DNA of 64,000 nucleotides from Phycisphaeraceae bacterium (GTDB taxonomy: Bacteria > Planctomycetota > Phycisphaerae > Phycisphaerales > UBA1924). A program made the position numbers and the translations under genes. Of this stretch, positions 36,954-45,991 are shown one piece after another; position 1 is the first letter of the stretch; every line of letters starts with the position of its first letter. The stretch spans positions 59,776 through 123,775 of the forward strand of contig JACKHA010000006.1 in the NCBI GenBank assembly GCA_020639215.1. Reading direction: 5' to 3'. The notes under the pieces are model-generated. The model ran no database searches. It saw nothing but the letters and a program-made list of their open reading frames with translations, and had not been told where the DNA came from.

Positions 36954-38699
36954 ATGCCCGACGTGATCACCCGATTCGCCCCATCCCCCACCGGGCACCT
37001 GCACATCGGCGGGGCTCGGACCGCCCTGTTCTGCTGGGCCTTTGCCCGCGCCGAAGCCAAACGCCGCGGCGGCGACGCCCGCTCCACGTTCCTCCTCCGC
37101 GTTGAGGACACCGACCAGGCGCGCTCAAGCGAGCAGGCCGTCGCGGGGATCCTCGAGGATCTGGCGTGGCTTAACATCCACTGGGATGAGGGGCCGCGGA
37201 TTGGTGGCACAGGTTTCCAACCTGTGCCGGGGGCGCAGCCGCCGACCGCCATCGGCGGCGACGCCCGCCGCGTCGGCCCGTTCTTCCAGGCCCAACGCCT
37301 CGCCATCTACAACCAGTACATCGACTGGATGCTCGGGCACGACCTGGCGTATCCCGCGTTCGACACCGCCGAGCAACTCGACGCCCAGCGCAAGGCCGCG
37401 GCCGATCGCAAGCACACGTACCGCTACAAGCGCGACGCCTCGTACGACCGCGACGCCGCGCTGGCTCGCCTCCGCGCCGGCGAGCCCTGCGTGATCCGCT
37501 TCAACAACCCAGACGCCCCGGTGCACGTCGCCGACGCGGTCCTGGGCGACATCACCTTCGAGCCCGAACACATCGACGACTTCGTGCTCCGCAAGGCCGA
37601 CGGGTTCCCCACCTACCACTTCGCCGTCGTCATCGACGACGAGCTCATGGGCGTGACCCACATCCTCCGAGGCCAGGAGCACCTCAACAACACGCCCCGC
37701 CACGTCGCCCTCCAGCGGGCCCTGCGACGCACCGACACCGACCAGCCCTTCCGCACGCCCGTCTACGCGCACCTGCCGCTCATCTTCAACCCCGACGGGT
37801 CGAAGATGAGCAAGCGCGACAAGGACAAGGCGGCACGCGACGCGGCGAAGAAGGCCGCCGACACCGCGGCGCTGGCAACCGTTGTTGCCCCCGACGCCTC
37901 GCCCGAGCAGCTGGCCACCTGGCTCGACGACAAACGCTCCCAGCTCCCCACGAACGCCCTGGTCCGCCTGGCCGCCCACCTGAGCCTCGACCTGCCGGAG
38001 ATCGAGGTCGAGGATTTCCGCGCCAGCGGCTACCTCCCCGAAGTCCTGTGCAACTACCTCGCCCTGCTCGGCTGGAATCCCGGGAACGACCTCGAGAAGT
38101 TCGATTTGGCGTTCCTCGCGACCACCTTCGACCTTGACCGCATCGGCAAGACCAACTCGAAGTTCGATCGCGACAAACTCCGCGCCTTCAACGCCGACGC
38201 CCTGCGGGCGATGACGCCCGAGGCCTTCGCCGCCCGCTGGCGCGAGTGGGCGGGCCACTACGAGCCGCGTCTGGCCTCGATCCCGGACGGCACCCTCCCG
38301 ATCGCCGCCCGGGCCGCGGCCCCGCGTGCCTCGACCTTCCGCGACGCCGTCGCCCAGATCGCGTTCGCGTTCACCGCCGACGACGCGCTGGCCTTCGACC
38401 CCGGCGCGGTCCAGAAGGTGCTTCGCAAGGGCGAACCCACGGGCCTCGAAACGCTCCGAGACCTCGCCCCGAGCATTGGGGCCATCCCCGCCAACGCCGC
38501 CTTCACGCCCGAGGCCATCGACGCCGCGATCAAGTCCTTCGCCGAGTCGCGCTCGCTGGGCATGGGCAAAGTCGCCCAGCCCCTCCGCGTCGCGCTGACC
38601 GGCACCAGCGTCAGCCCTGGCCTTGGCGACGTCGCGGCCATCCTCGGACGCGACCGCACGCTGGCGCGGATCGAGCGGTGCCTCGCGGCCCACTCGTAG
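36954..38699 (+). CDS. gltX: Glutamyl-tRNA synthetase
   Basis: Class I synthetase that charges tRNA-Glu. The 581-residue protein has RFAPSPTGHLHIGGARTALF (HIGH motif), LLRVEDTDQARS, the KMSKS loop as GSKMSKRDKDKAAR near 280, and the anticodon-binding C-terminal helical domain. Two insertions are notable: an in-frame 20-25 residue stretch near residues 83-107 (GTGFQPVPGAQPPTAIGGDA) that is a translated copy of a dispersed DNA repeat, and a ~40-residue charged insert directly after KMSK. The first splits the normal DEGP..GG...FFQAQRL segment. Both occur at surface-loop positions, so activity is probably kept. Confidence 0.95.
   Translation: MPDVITRFAPSPTGHLHIGGARTALFCWAFARAEAKRRGGDARSTFLLRVEDTDQARSSEQAVAGILEDLAWLNIHWDEGPRIGGTGFQPVPGAQPPTAIGGDARRVGPFFQAQRLAIYNQYIDWMLGHDLAYPAFDTAEQLDAQRKAAADRKHTYRYKRDASYDRDAALARLRAGEPCVIRFNNPDAPVHVADAVLGDITFEPEHIDDFVLRKADGFPTYHFAVVIDDELMGVTHILRGQEHLNNTPRHVALQRALRRTDTDQPFRTPVYAHLPLIFNPDGSKMSKRDKDKAARDAAKKAADTAALATVVAPDASPEQLATWLDDKRSQLPTNALVRLAAHLSLDLPEIEVEDFRASGYLPEVLCNYLALLGWNPGNDLEKFDLAFLATTFDLDRIGKTNSKFDRDKLRAFNADALRAMTPEAFAARWREWAGHYEPRLASIPDGTLPIAARAAAPRASTFRDAVAQIAFAFTADDALAFDPGAVQKVLRKGEPTGLETLRDLAPSIGAIPANAAFTPEAIDAAIKSFAESRSLGMGKVAQPLRVALTGTSVSPGLGDVAAILGRDRTLARIERCLAAHS
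37203..37262. repeat. Dispersed GGCACAGGTT hairpin repeat inside gltX
   Basis: GGCACAGGTTTCCAACCTGT plus GCC (37206-37228) is a near-perfect palindrome followed by GCGCAGCCGCCGACC and a CGGCGG stem. The same unit appears outside genes at 44661-44735. In gltX it reads through in frame. Confidence 0.8.
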
Positions 38700-38711
38700 C
38701 AAGCCACGCCC

Positions 38712-38740
38712 AGCGAACGCGACGCGCCAGCGAGTGCGAG
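38712..38740. repeat. GCGAACGCGACGCGC repeat, copy 3
   Basis: AGCGAACGCGACGCGCCAGC followed by GAGTGCGAG lies 12 bases after the gltX stop. It matches the copies at 5735, 5931, 40691 (complement) and 59143. Confidence 0.75.
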
Positions 38741-38864
38741 AATCCGGCCCAGCCGAGTCACACCACCGAATGGTGCCCCGCCGCCGAATTCGCCAGTCCT
38801 CAAGTCGATGCTTGCTCTCCCCAATTCCGCTACGGTTCCGCCAAGCGTCGTGTAACGAGACCGG

Positions 38865-39266
38865 ATGGTCACTATGGACTGCACACCTCCTGTGCCAGAG
38901 CCCTTCGATACGAAACGAGTCTCGCACGACCTGGGGCTGGTCTTCGATCCACTGGAGCAGGACTGGGGATCGGTCAATGCGGATTGGAGACGACTCGAGG
39001 AGTTCCTCAACTACTACCGAGCGCTGCCCTCGGAGGTCCCCATCTGGGTGAAGCGTGATCTCGCCGAACTACTCTTCGCGTCGGTCCATCAAGCGCCCAC
39101 GGCTGCTGAGGTGCCCGCCGGAGCATTCGCTCGCTTTGTGGAGGACTACCGCGAGGACAGCGCGATCGCGTCGGAGGCGACATTTTATTTGACGCGAGTG
39201 CCTCGTCGCGAGATACCAGACTGGCTGTTCAAGACGATTGACCGGCTTTTCAGACACCACACTTGA
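38865..39266 (+). CDS. Small acidic hypothetical protein
   Basis: The 133-residue frame (or 130 from the ATG at 38874) is soluble and helix-rich: HDLGLVFDPLEQDWGSVNAD, EEFLNYYRALPSEVPIWVKR, FARFVEDYREDSAIASEATF, ending PDWLFKTIDRLFRHHT. Composition is protein-like and differs from the low-complexity shadows of this GC-rich DNA; codon use is less GC-rich than in the neighbours, which suggests an accessory or immunity-type gene. No family was recognised. It has no clear ribosome-binding site. Confidence 0.55.
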   Translation: MVTMDCTPPVPEPFDTKRVSHDLGLVFDPLEQDWGSVNADWRRLEEFLNYYRALPSEVPIWVKRDLAELLFASVHQAPTAAEVPAGAFARFVEDYREDSAIASEATFYLTRVPRREIPDWLFKTIDRLFRHHT

Positions 39267-39393
39267 TCGCTGTTTCTGAATGTGCCGGCCGGGGCAACCC
39301 GCCCGCCAGCGTTGATGCTTCCCGCGGGCGTTCACGCAGCCGCACTATCCCTCCGACGCTGCGTACAAATGATGGCCTCGCGCCGAGAACGCC

Positions 39394-40389
39394 ATGCCCA
39401 CCCCCACACCGCCATGGGTTCCCGCCCCCGAGTTTGTTATCGATTTGGCCCGCAGCCACTCGGGGCGGTACCGATTCGACGAACCGCTCCGCGCCAGGGC
39501 CGCCGAACTGGTCGCCGCGATGCGGGCCGAAGCACCCGCAGAGCTGCCGCCCGGCCTGGTGGAACTCGTCACGCTCCGCACCGCCAGCCGCTTCAACGCC
39601 GAGGCCAGGCACCTCGCCGACGCGCTCGACCTCGACTGGAAGGACCTGCTCCTGGCCAGCCTCGCCTACGACGCGATCGTCAGTTTCTTCGCCTGCTCCA
39701 CGGTCGCCGCCCCGTCGCCACGCGGCCCGGTCCTGGCCCGCAACATGGACTTCTGGCCCGAGCGTGAGCTCGCCCGCGCCAGCGTCCTGCTCCGGTTCCA
39801 CAGCGACGGCCGCGAGGCGTTCACCCTCGCTGGCTGGCCCGGCGGCATCGGCCTGGTCAGCGGCAGTTCGGCCCGCGGCTTCGCGCTGGTCCTCAACGCC
39901 GTGACCTCGACGGAGCGGGTGCCCGCAACCGGCTATCCGGTCATGCTGCACCTCCGGCGCGTCGTCGAGGACGCCACAGGCTTCGACGACGCCGTTCGGC
40001 GCGTGACCAAACAAACGCTCGGCGCGCCCTGCCTCGTCACCATCGTCGGCACAGAGAACGAGCAGCGCGTCGTGGTCGAACGCACGCCAACCCGTTCCGC
40101 CCACCGATGGGGCGAGCCGGGCAAGCCCCTTATCGCGACCAACGACTTCAGGGCCCTCGACGAGAGCGGCGCGGGCCCCGCCTCGCTCGGCGACACCACC
40201 TGCGGGCGGTTCGGCTGCCTGTCGGGCTACATGGATGATCGTTGCGAGGAGAAGGCCGCCAGCGACGCCGCCCTGCTCTACGGCCTCAGCGGGGAAGGCG
40301 TGCTCAGCAGCATCACCGCCCAGCACACGATCTTCCGCCCGCGCGAGGGGCTGTCGAGCCTGTACATCCCGCGCCGGTTCCTCGCCTGA
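39394..40389 (+). CDS. Ntn-type acid amidase/ceramidase-like hydrolase
   Basis: The 331-residue protein resembles N-acylethanolamine acid amidase / choloylglycine-hydrolase-like enzymes. The likely nucleophile is Cys101 in VSFFACSTVAAPSPRGPVLA, followed by the family's ARNMDF segment (GRNxD-type). An N-terminal helical pro-region (residues 1-100) would be removed by self-cleavage before Cys101, as in the family. FALVLNAVTSTE and KPLIATNDF contribute further typical segments. No signal peptide is seen, so it is probably cytoplasmic. The substrate, a linear amide, is unknown. Confidence 0.75.
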   Translation: MPTPTPPWVPAPEFVIDLARSHSGRYRFDEPLRARAAELVAAMRAEAPAELPPGLVELVTLRTASRFNAEARHLADALDLDWKDLLLASLAYDAIVSFFACSTVAAPSPRGPVLARNMDFWPERELARASVLLRFHSDGREAFTLAGWPGGIGLVSGSSARGFALVLNAVTSTERVPATGYPVMLHLRRVVEDATGFDDAVRRVTKQTLGAPCLVTIVGTENEQRVVVERTPTRSAHRWGEPGKPLIATNDFRALDESGAGPASLGDTTCGRFGCLSGYMDDRCEEKAASDAALLYGLSGEGVLSSITAQHTIFRPREGLSSLYIPRRFLA

Positions 40390-40641
40390 CTACACCGGCC
40401 ACTCGAACCAGGCCGCCGGCCTCACATGATCCTGCAGCCGCCGCTCGCTCGCCCCGAACGCGCCGACGTTCTGCCTCGCCACGCTCAGGCAGACGGCGTT
40501 GGCCCCGCCCGCGTACTCCGGGTCCGCCGCCTGCACCGGATCCGCCTCCCAGAGGCACACCGGGCAGACCTCGTAGGAGTCGACCGGGTGCTGCTCGATC
40601 GTGAGGAAGCCACAGCACAGACAGGCCGAGCGATGTTGCAT
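40390..40641 (-). CDS. CPCC-family cysteine-rich protein
   Basis: The 83-residue protein reads RSACLCCGFLTIEQHPVDSY and EVCPVCLWEADPVQAADPEY, with two CxxC pairs that should hold one zinc, followed by the conserved GGANAVCLSVARQNVGAFGA part. This is the pattern of the CPCC domain family, small zinc-ribbon proteins often found in accessory or immunity loci. Its stop abuts that of the convergent amidase gene (40389/40390). Confidence 0.8.
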   Translation of the reverse strand: MQHRSACLCCGFLTIEQHPVDSYEVCPVCLWEADPVQAADPEYAGGANAVCLSVARQNVGAFGASERRLQDHVRPAAWFEWPV

Positions 40642-40664
40642 GGCGAAGCCTCAGACGAGACCGA

Positions 40665-40716
40665 GGCGAACCGACGCACGAGCGGTCACACACTCGCTTG
40701 TGCGTCGCGTTCGCCG
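40665..40716. repeat. GCGAACGCGACGC repeat as a cruciform, copy 4
   Basis: Between the CPCC gene and pgi, GGCGAACCGACGCACGAGCG (40665-40684) pairs imperfectly with CGCTTGTGCGTCGCGTTCGC plus C (40695-40715). The right arm is the complement of the repeat seen at 5931 and 59143. Here it forms a complete hairpin, which shows the fuller form of the unit. Confidence 0.75.
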
Positions 40717-40721
40717 ATGCC

Positions 40722-42167
40722 TCACACGACTCTTCCCCCACCACCCAGCGCTCCGTCCACCTTCTGCTTCCACTCCTCGAACCCCGCCCGCCCCATCAGC
40801 CCGAACGTCGCACGCTTGCCCGTCTCCACCGCCGGCTGGTCGTACGCATCCACGTTCAGCATCAGTCCCGCGTACGCCGTCGCGACCTGCCACAGCATCA
40901 CGAACTCCCCCACCGTCCTCGCATCGATCCGCGGCCATCTGATCGTGAAGTTCGGACGCAGGCTCTCCACCAGCGCGTACTCGGTCGCCCGCTTCTCGGC
41001 GCTGAGCAGCGCCCCCAGCGTCCGGCCCTCCAGGTACGCCGTCGCCTCCACGCCAAGCCCCGTCGGGATCGCCACGTCCCGCCCCCACGCGCCGGTCGTG
41101 AAGTCGCCGACCTCCATCAGCCCGAACACCTTGTCGTTCGGCCCCTCGCGGTACAACTGCACCTGCGAGTGCTGGTCCGTCGCGCCCAGCGCCTTGATCG
41201 GCGTGAAGCCCGCGAACACCTCGCGCCCGGCGGTGTCCACCCGCTTGCCCAGGCTCTCGGCCCACAACTGGCGGAACCAGTCGGCCAGCAGGTACAGCCC
41301 GTTCGAGTACGGCATCAGCACGTGGTTCGGCTTGGCCTGCCCGCCCCGCCCGCCGCGCGTGCCCAGTTCCACCAGGAGCGTCGCCAGCATCGCCGCCGGG
41401 TTCTTGCCCAGTTCCACCTCCGAGCATCGCTTGTCCATCGCGTCGGCCCCGTCGAGAAGGGCCTCGATGTCGATGCCGCACATGGCCGCGGAGAACAGCC
41501 CGACCGGGCTGAGCACGCTGAACCGCCCGCCCACGCCATCGGGCACCGGCAGCGTGCGGTAGCCCTCGCGGTCGCAGATCGCCCGCATCGTGCCCTTGGC
41601 CGGGTCGGTGATGGCCACGATGTGCTCGCCGGCCTCGTCGCCCAGGCGCTGGCGCAGGCGGTCGCGGATGACCATGAACTGGGCCGCGGTCTCGGCCGTT
41701 TCGCCCGACTTGCTCACGACATTGAACAGCGTCCCGGATGCCCCGCCGAGCCGCTCACACGCGTCCAGCACCGCGTCGACGTGCATCGGGTCCACATTGT
41801 CCAGCACGAACAGGCGCGGCCCGGCCCGATCCGCGTCGTCCAGCAGGTTGTACGTCGGCGGGTTCAGGGCCGCCTGCAGCGCGATGTTCCCCAGCGCCGA
41901 CCCGCCGATCCCGAGCACCACCAGGTTCTCGTACTTCCCGCGGCACTCATCCGCGATCACCCGCACCGCCGCCAGGTGCTCGCCCCGCATCGGATCCCGC
42001 GCCAGGTTCCGCCACCGCTCCCAGCCGGTGCCGCGCGTTTTTGCGAGCCGCTCGGTGCATGCTCGGGCGACGCGGGCCGCTTCGGACCCCGCCCCGAACC
42101 GCCCGGGATCGATCCCGTGGTCTCCGACACGATCGCTCAGGCAGTTGGCGTACTCGATGGTCAGCAT
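40722..42167 (-). CDS. pgi: Glucose-6-phosphate isomerase
   Basis: The product interconverts glucose-6-phosphate and fructose-6-phosphate. The 481-residue protein shows ENLVVLGIGGSALGNIALQA (phosphate site), LFNVVSKSGETAETAAQFMV (PGI signature 1 region), GGRFSVLSPVGLFSAAMCGI, MPYSNGLYLLADWFRQLWAE, GATDQHSQVQLYREGPNDKV and the end GFEEWKQKVDG. The start is ATG ending at 42167 (MLTIEYANCL). The length is closer to the archaeal/Bacillus-type PGI than to the 549-residue E. coli enzyme. Upstream lies a large cruciform repeat. Confidence 0.95.
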   Translation of the reverse strand: MLTIEYANCLSDRVGDHGIDPGRFGAGSEAARVARACTERLAKTRGTGWERWRNLARDPMRGEHLAAVRVIADECRGKYENLVVLGIGGSALGNIALQAALNPPTYNLLDDADRAGPRLFVLDNVDPMHVDAVLDACERLGGASGTLFNVVSKSGETAETAAQFMVIRDRLRQRLGDEAGEHIVAITDPAKGTMRAICDREGYRTLPVPDGVGGRFSVLSPVGLFSAAMCGIDIEALLDGADAMDKRCSEVELGKNPAAMLATLLVELGTRGGRGGQAKPNHVLMPYSNGLYLLADWFRQLWAESLGKRVDTAGREVFAGFTPIKALGATDQHSQVQLYREGPNDKVFGLMEVGDFTTGAWGRDVAIPTGLGVEATAYLEGRTLGALLSAEKRATEYALVESLRPNFTIRWPRIDARTVGEFVMLWQVATAYAGLMLNVDAYDQPAVETGKRATFGLMGRAGFEEWKQKVDGALGGGGRVV

Positions 42168-42228
42168 GCCCGAGGGTATGCGCGGGCGCCGGTGCGCCCA
42201 CGCTTCGCACCTGCAACCCGACGGTCGC

Positions 42229-42344
42229 CCAGACGCCGGACCTGAGGCTCCGCGAAGGTCCGGGTCGAGCAACGAGGGGTCGCGACGTCGCGGGTCGCGC
42301 GACCCGGACCTTCGTCGCAAGGCCTCCTCAGGTCCGGCGTCTGG
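42229..42344. repeat. CCGGACCTGAG family repeat, full inverted pair
   Basis: CCAGACGCCGGACCTGAGG (42229-42247) pairs with 42326-42344, and GCGAAGGTCCGGGTCG (about 42252-42267) pairs with CGACCCGGACCTTCG (about 42299-42314), so the whole 116 bases can fold as one long interrupted stem with a GGGTCGCG-rich centre. Related single units are at 45832-45903 and 48664-48722. It lies between the divergent pgi and phosphatase-like lipoprotein genes. Confidence 0.8.
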
Positions 42345-42422
42345 ACGCACCCGATCGCCCGGACGGTGCGACCCCTCGCGTGCGCGCCGCTACCCTGCGA
42401 GACAAGCCTCGAGGAGACCCCG

Positions 42423-43019
42423 ATGCCCAACTCCAAGCCCGCCCTCGCCCTGCTGATCATCCCCGCCCTCCTGCTCTCCGCCTGCGCTTCTTCGCGCCAC
42501 ACCGCCGCCGACGCCCCCCACATCACCACCGGCCAGCCCATCGCCGCCACCCCCGGCTTCTACCGCGCCGGCGACGTCGCCTTCGGCCCCCAACCCGAAC
42601 TCGCCGAGTTCGACACCTTCGCAAGCGAGGGCGTCACGACCGTCATCAACCTCCGCAGCCGGGGCGAGATGGACGACCTGCTCGCCGAGGAAGGCCTCGA
42701 CGAGGCCGCCGCCCTCGAAGCCCGCGGCATGCGCTACGTCCACATCCCCCTTGGGGGCGACGACGGCTACGAGCCCGCCGACGTCGACGCCTTCGCCGCC
42801 GCCGTCGAGTCCGCCACCGGCCCCGTACTTGTCCACTGCGCCAGCGGCGGGCGGGCCCGCACCATGTGGCAGGCCTACCTCGTCACCAAGCGCGGCTACT
42901 CCCTCGCCCAGGCCGAGGCCATCACCGACACCGTCGGCGGCTCGCCCGCGCCCATCGAACGCCTCCTGGGACGCGAGGTGCGACCGACGCTCGGGGGCAC
43001 GTTGGAGCCGACGCCCTGA
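42423..43019 (+). CDS. Lipoprotein with BLH-like (DUF442) phosphatase domain
   Basis: GAGGAG (42411-42416) precedes ATG 42423. The 198-residue protein has a lipoprotein signal (ALALLIIPALLLSACASSRH; lipobox LSAC). The domain begins GQPIAATPGFYRAGDVAFGP QPELAEF, continues TFASEGVTTVINLRSRGEMD, YVHIPLGGDD, and holds the P-loop VLVHCASGGRARTMWQAYLV with Cys139 and Arg four residues after it, the C-x4-R spacing of beta-lactamase-hydrolase-like phosphatases. A membrane-tethered dual-specificity-type phosphatase is likely. The substrate is unknown. Confidence 0.82.
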   Translation: MPNSKPALALLIIPALLLSACASSRHTAADAPHITTGQPIAATPGFYRAGDVAFGPQPELAEFDTFASEGVTTVINLRSRGEMDDLLAEEGLDEAAALEARGMRYVHIPLGGDDGYEPADVDAFAAAVESATGPVLVHCASGGRARTMWQAYLVTKRGYSLAQAEAITDTVGGSPAPIERLLGREVRPTLGGTLEPTP

Positions 43020-43041
43020 CGCGCCCGCCGCACGCTGCCGC

Positions 43042-43893
43042 TTAGTCCGCGCGATCCGCCGCTTCGCCCCCCACCGTCAACCGCACCGGGTGCCCGAACC
43101 ACGCGTTGGGGCCCTCGCGCGACTGCTTGGCCGCCAGCACCGCCTCCACCTGCGCCATGTCCCCGTCGGCCGGCACCCAGCCGGCGTCGATGTCCGGGAA
43201 GTCCGTGCGGCAGTTGGCGCACTTCTTGGCCGAGTCGAACCGGATCGGGCACCAGAACGACTCAACATTCCGAAGCATCTCCGTCCCCAGCGACCACACC
43301 CCCGTCATCCAGTCGCAGTACAGGCACCAGATCAGGTCGTGCCCCACCAGCCCCTTGAACTTGTGGCGCGACACCCGCACCCAGTCCGCCGACTCGTACC
43401 GCGGCAACCGCACCAGCCACGTCAGCGGCGGGTACACCACGTACTCCGCCACACGCACCACGAAGAACACCGGCACGCACCACGCCGTCCACCATACCGC
43501 CGCGTGGTTCCGCCAACGACCAACCGTCCGATTGAGCACCTTGACGATCCGCGGCCCCTTGACCGCGTCGCGGTGCGCCAGCTCGTGCAGCACCGTCCAC
43601 ACGCACACCGCCGCGATCTGCCCGACGACCGCCGCGACCAGCCCGACCAGCGCCCCGAGCCAGTGCCCCAGGCTTGCCCCCAGCGCCGAGGAGCCTGTGG
43701 CGATCCCGCCGACCATCGGCAGGGCCGTGAACCACGTGATCACCAGGTCCAGCCCGATGCCGCGGCAGCACCACTCGCTGGCCGCCCGCCCGGCGGAGCC
43801 GAGTCGCCCGAGCAGGTGCAGCACCCCCGCACCGACCAGCAGCGACACCAGCGTCGAACCAGCGATCGATCCCGCCCAGATCAGTTCCTGCAT
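43042..43893 (-). CDS. Membrane protein with HELAH zinc-protease-like motif
   Basis: The 283-residue protein has four or more TM helices (SIAGSTLVSLLVGAGVLHLL, GIGLDLVITWFTALPMVGGI, WLGALVGLVAAVVGQIAAVC, AVWWTAWCVPVFFVVRVAEY). HELAH in CVWTVLHELAHRDAVKGPRI fits HExxH, as in membrane metalloproteases. A C-terminal domain carries Cys pairs (DLIWCLYCDW, CPIRFDSAKKCANCRTDFPD) that could bind a second metal. This combination is not one I can name. Export, processing or lipid-related roles are all possible. Confidence 0.7.
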   Translation of the reverse strand: MQELIWAGSIAGSTLVSLLVGAGVLHLLGRLGSAGRAASEWCCRGIGLDLVITWFTALPMVGGIATGSSALGASLGHWLGALVGLVAAVVGQIAAVCVWTVLHELAHRDAVKGPRIVKVLNRTVGRWRNHAAVWWTAWCVPVFFVVRVAEYVVYPPLTWLVRLPRYESADWVRVSRHKFKGLVGHDLIWCLYCDWMTGVWSLGTEMLRNVESFWCPIRFDSAKKCANCRTDFPDIDAGWVPADGDMAQVEAVLAAKQSREGPNAWFGHPVRLTVGGEAADRAD

Positions 43894-43942
43894 CGCCGAG
43901 GGTAGGAACCAGCCCCGCCACGCCCCCGCAACGCCACAACTG

Positions 43943-43982
43943 TTTCCCTTCTCTCCCTCTCTCCTTCTCTTCCCCCCTCCCC
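43943..43982 (+). other. 40-base pure pyrimidine tract
   Basis: An uninterrupted C/T run lies between the divergent starts at 43893 and 44002, ending 20 bases before the ppa start. In DNA it could form triplex or melt under supercoiling; in the ppa mRNA it gives a CU-rich leader without a ribosome-binding site. It may be regulatory or simply a slipped repeat. Confidence 0.7.
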
Positions 43983-44001
43983 GAATCTACGCTTGGCCCA
44001 T

Positions 44002-44565
44002 ATGGTCCACCCCTGGCACGACGTCACCCCCGCCATCGAAGGCCTCTCCCTGCCCGAGCACGTCAAGGCGATCATCGAGATCCCCAAGGGCTCGAGCAAC
44101 AAGTACGAACTCGACAAGTCCTCCGGCCTGCTCCGCCTCGACCGCGTCCTGGCCTCCGCCGTCCACTATCCGGCCAACTACGGCTTCATCCCCCAGACCT
44201 ACGCCGAGGACCGCGACCCCCTCGACGTGCTCGTCTTCTGCACCGAGGAGATCCCCAGCCTCTGCATCTGCGACGCGCGAGTCGTGGGCCTCATGACCAT
44301 GATCGACGACGGCGAGGCCGACCACAAGGTCATCGCCGTGCTTGTCAACGACCCGCAGTACGCCGACTACACCAAGGCCAGCAGCTTCCCCAACCACACG
44401 TTCCGCATGCTCAAGCGGTTCTTCGAGGATTACAAGATGCTCGAGGGCAAGGGCGTCGAGGTCGACGAGATCATGCCCGCCGAGGCCGCCCACGCCGTCA
44501 TCGAGGACGCGCTGGCCCGATACTCCAAGGCCCGCCAGCGCGGCGAACTCGAAGGCCTGACCTGA
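44002..44565 (+). CDS. ppa: Inorganic pyrophosphatase (family I)
   Basis: The product hydrolyses PPi, pulling biosynthetic reactions forward. The 187-residue protein has IIEIPKGSSNKYELDKSSGL, DRVLASAVHYPANYGFIPQT, YAEDRDPLDVLVFCTEEIPS (DxDxxD-type metal-binding Asp cluster), MIDDGEADHKVIAVLVND and FEDYKMLEGKGVEV. All expected catalytic blocks are present. ATG 44002 is preferred; a TTG at 43993 would add three residues. No ribosome-binding site is visible; a long pyrimidine tract precedes the start. Confidence 0.95.
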   Translation: MVHPWHDVTPAIEGLSLPEHVKAIIEIPKGSSNKYELDKSSGLLRLDRVLASAVHYPANYGFIPQTYAEDRDPLDVLVFCTEEIPSLCICDARVVGLMTMIDDGEADHKVIAVLVNDPQYADYTKASSFPNHTFRMLKRFFEDYKMLEGKGVEVDEIMPAEAAHAVIEDALARYSKARQRGELEGLT

Positions 44566-44660
44566 GCCCGCGCCCCTCCCCCCCGTGCGGGGGAGGTGTC
44601 ATGCGAGGCCCCGCGAGCATGACGGAGGGGGCACGCCCGCCGACACAGGATTCTGACCCG

Positions 44661-44735
44661 GTGGCACAGGTTTCGACCTGGTGGCACAGGTTTCCAACCT
44701 GTGCCGGCGGCGCAGCCGCCGACGACTACCGGCGA
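44661..44735. repeat. GGCACAGGTT hairpin repeat, tandem copy
   Basis: GTGGCACAGGTTT occurs at 44661 and 44681; the second copy completes the palindrome (44683-44705) and is followed by GCGCAGCCGCCGACGACTAC, matching the copy inside gltX at 37203-37262. It lies in the convergent gap between ppa and the epimerase gene. Confidence 0.8.
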
Positions 44736-44749
44736 CCCCCGCACCCCCA

Positions 44750-45748
<999 letters not shown>

Positions 45749-45831
45749 GGGCGGCTCCGGTGGTTGGTCGCTGCTCGCCATGCTACCGGACTCGGCGCGT
45801 CGCGTGCTCTTCGCGCTCTGCAGGGGGCCCA

Positions 45832-45903
45832 CGCCCGGACGCCGGTCCTGAGGAGACCCTACGCAGAAACGGGCGACGAAGGGCCGGGTCGAACAACCAG
45901 GCG
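45832..45903. repeat. CCGGACCTGAG family repeat, single unit
   Basis: CGCCCGGACGCCGGTCCTGA then GGAGACC and GCGACGAAGGGCCGGGTCGA followed by ACAACC. It shares order and spacing with the left half of the 42229-42344 unit. It lies between the divergently oriented ends upstream of the epimerase gene. Confidence 0.65.
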
Positions 45904-45991
45904 CTCCCACCCGCCGGGCGACTCAAGACGCAGCCCCGCAAAGCGCCTCAAGCCCGCTGTCCATCTCGCTTCGGAATGGCGGGAGCGGCGA

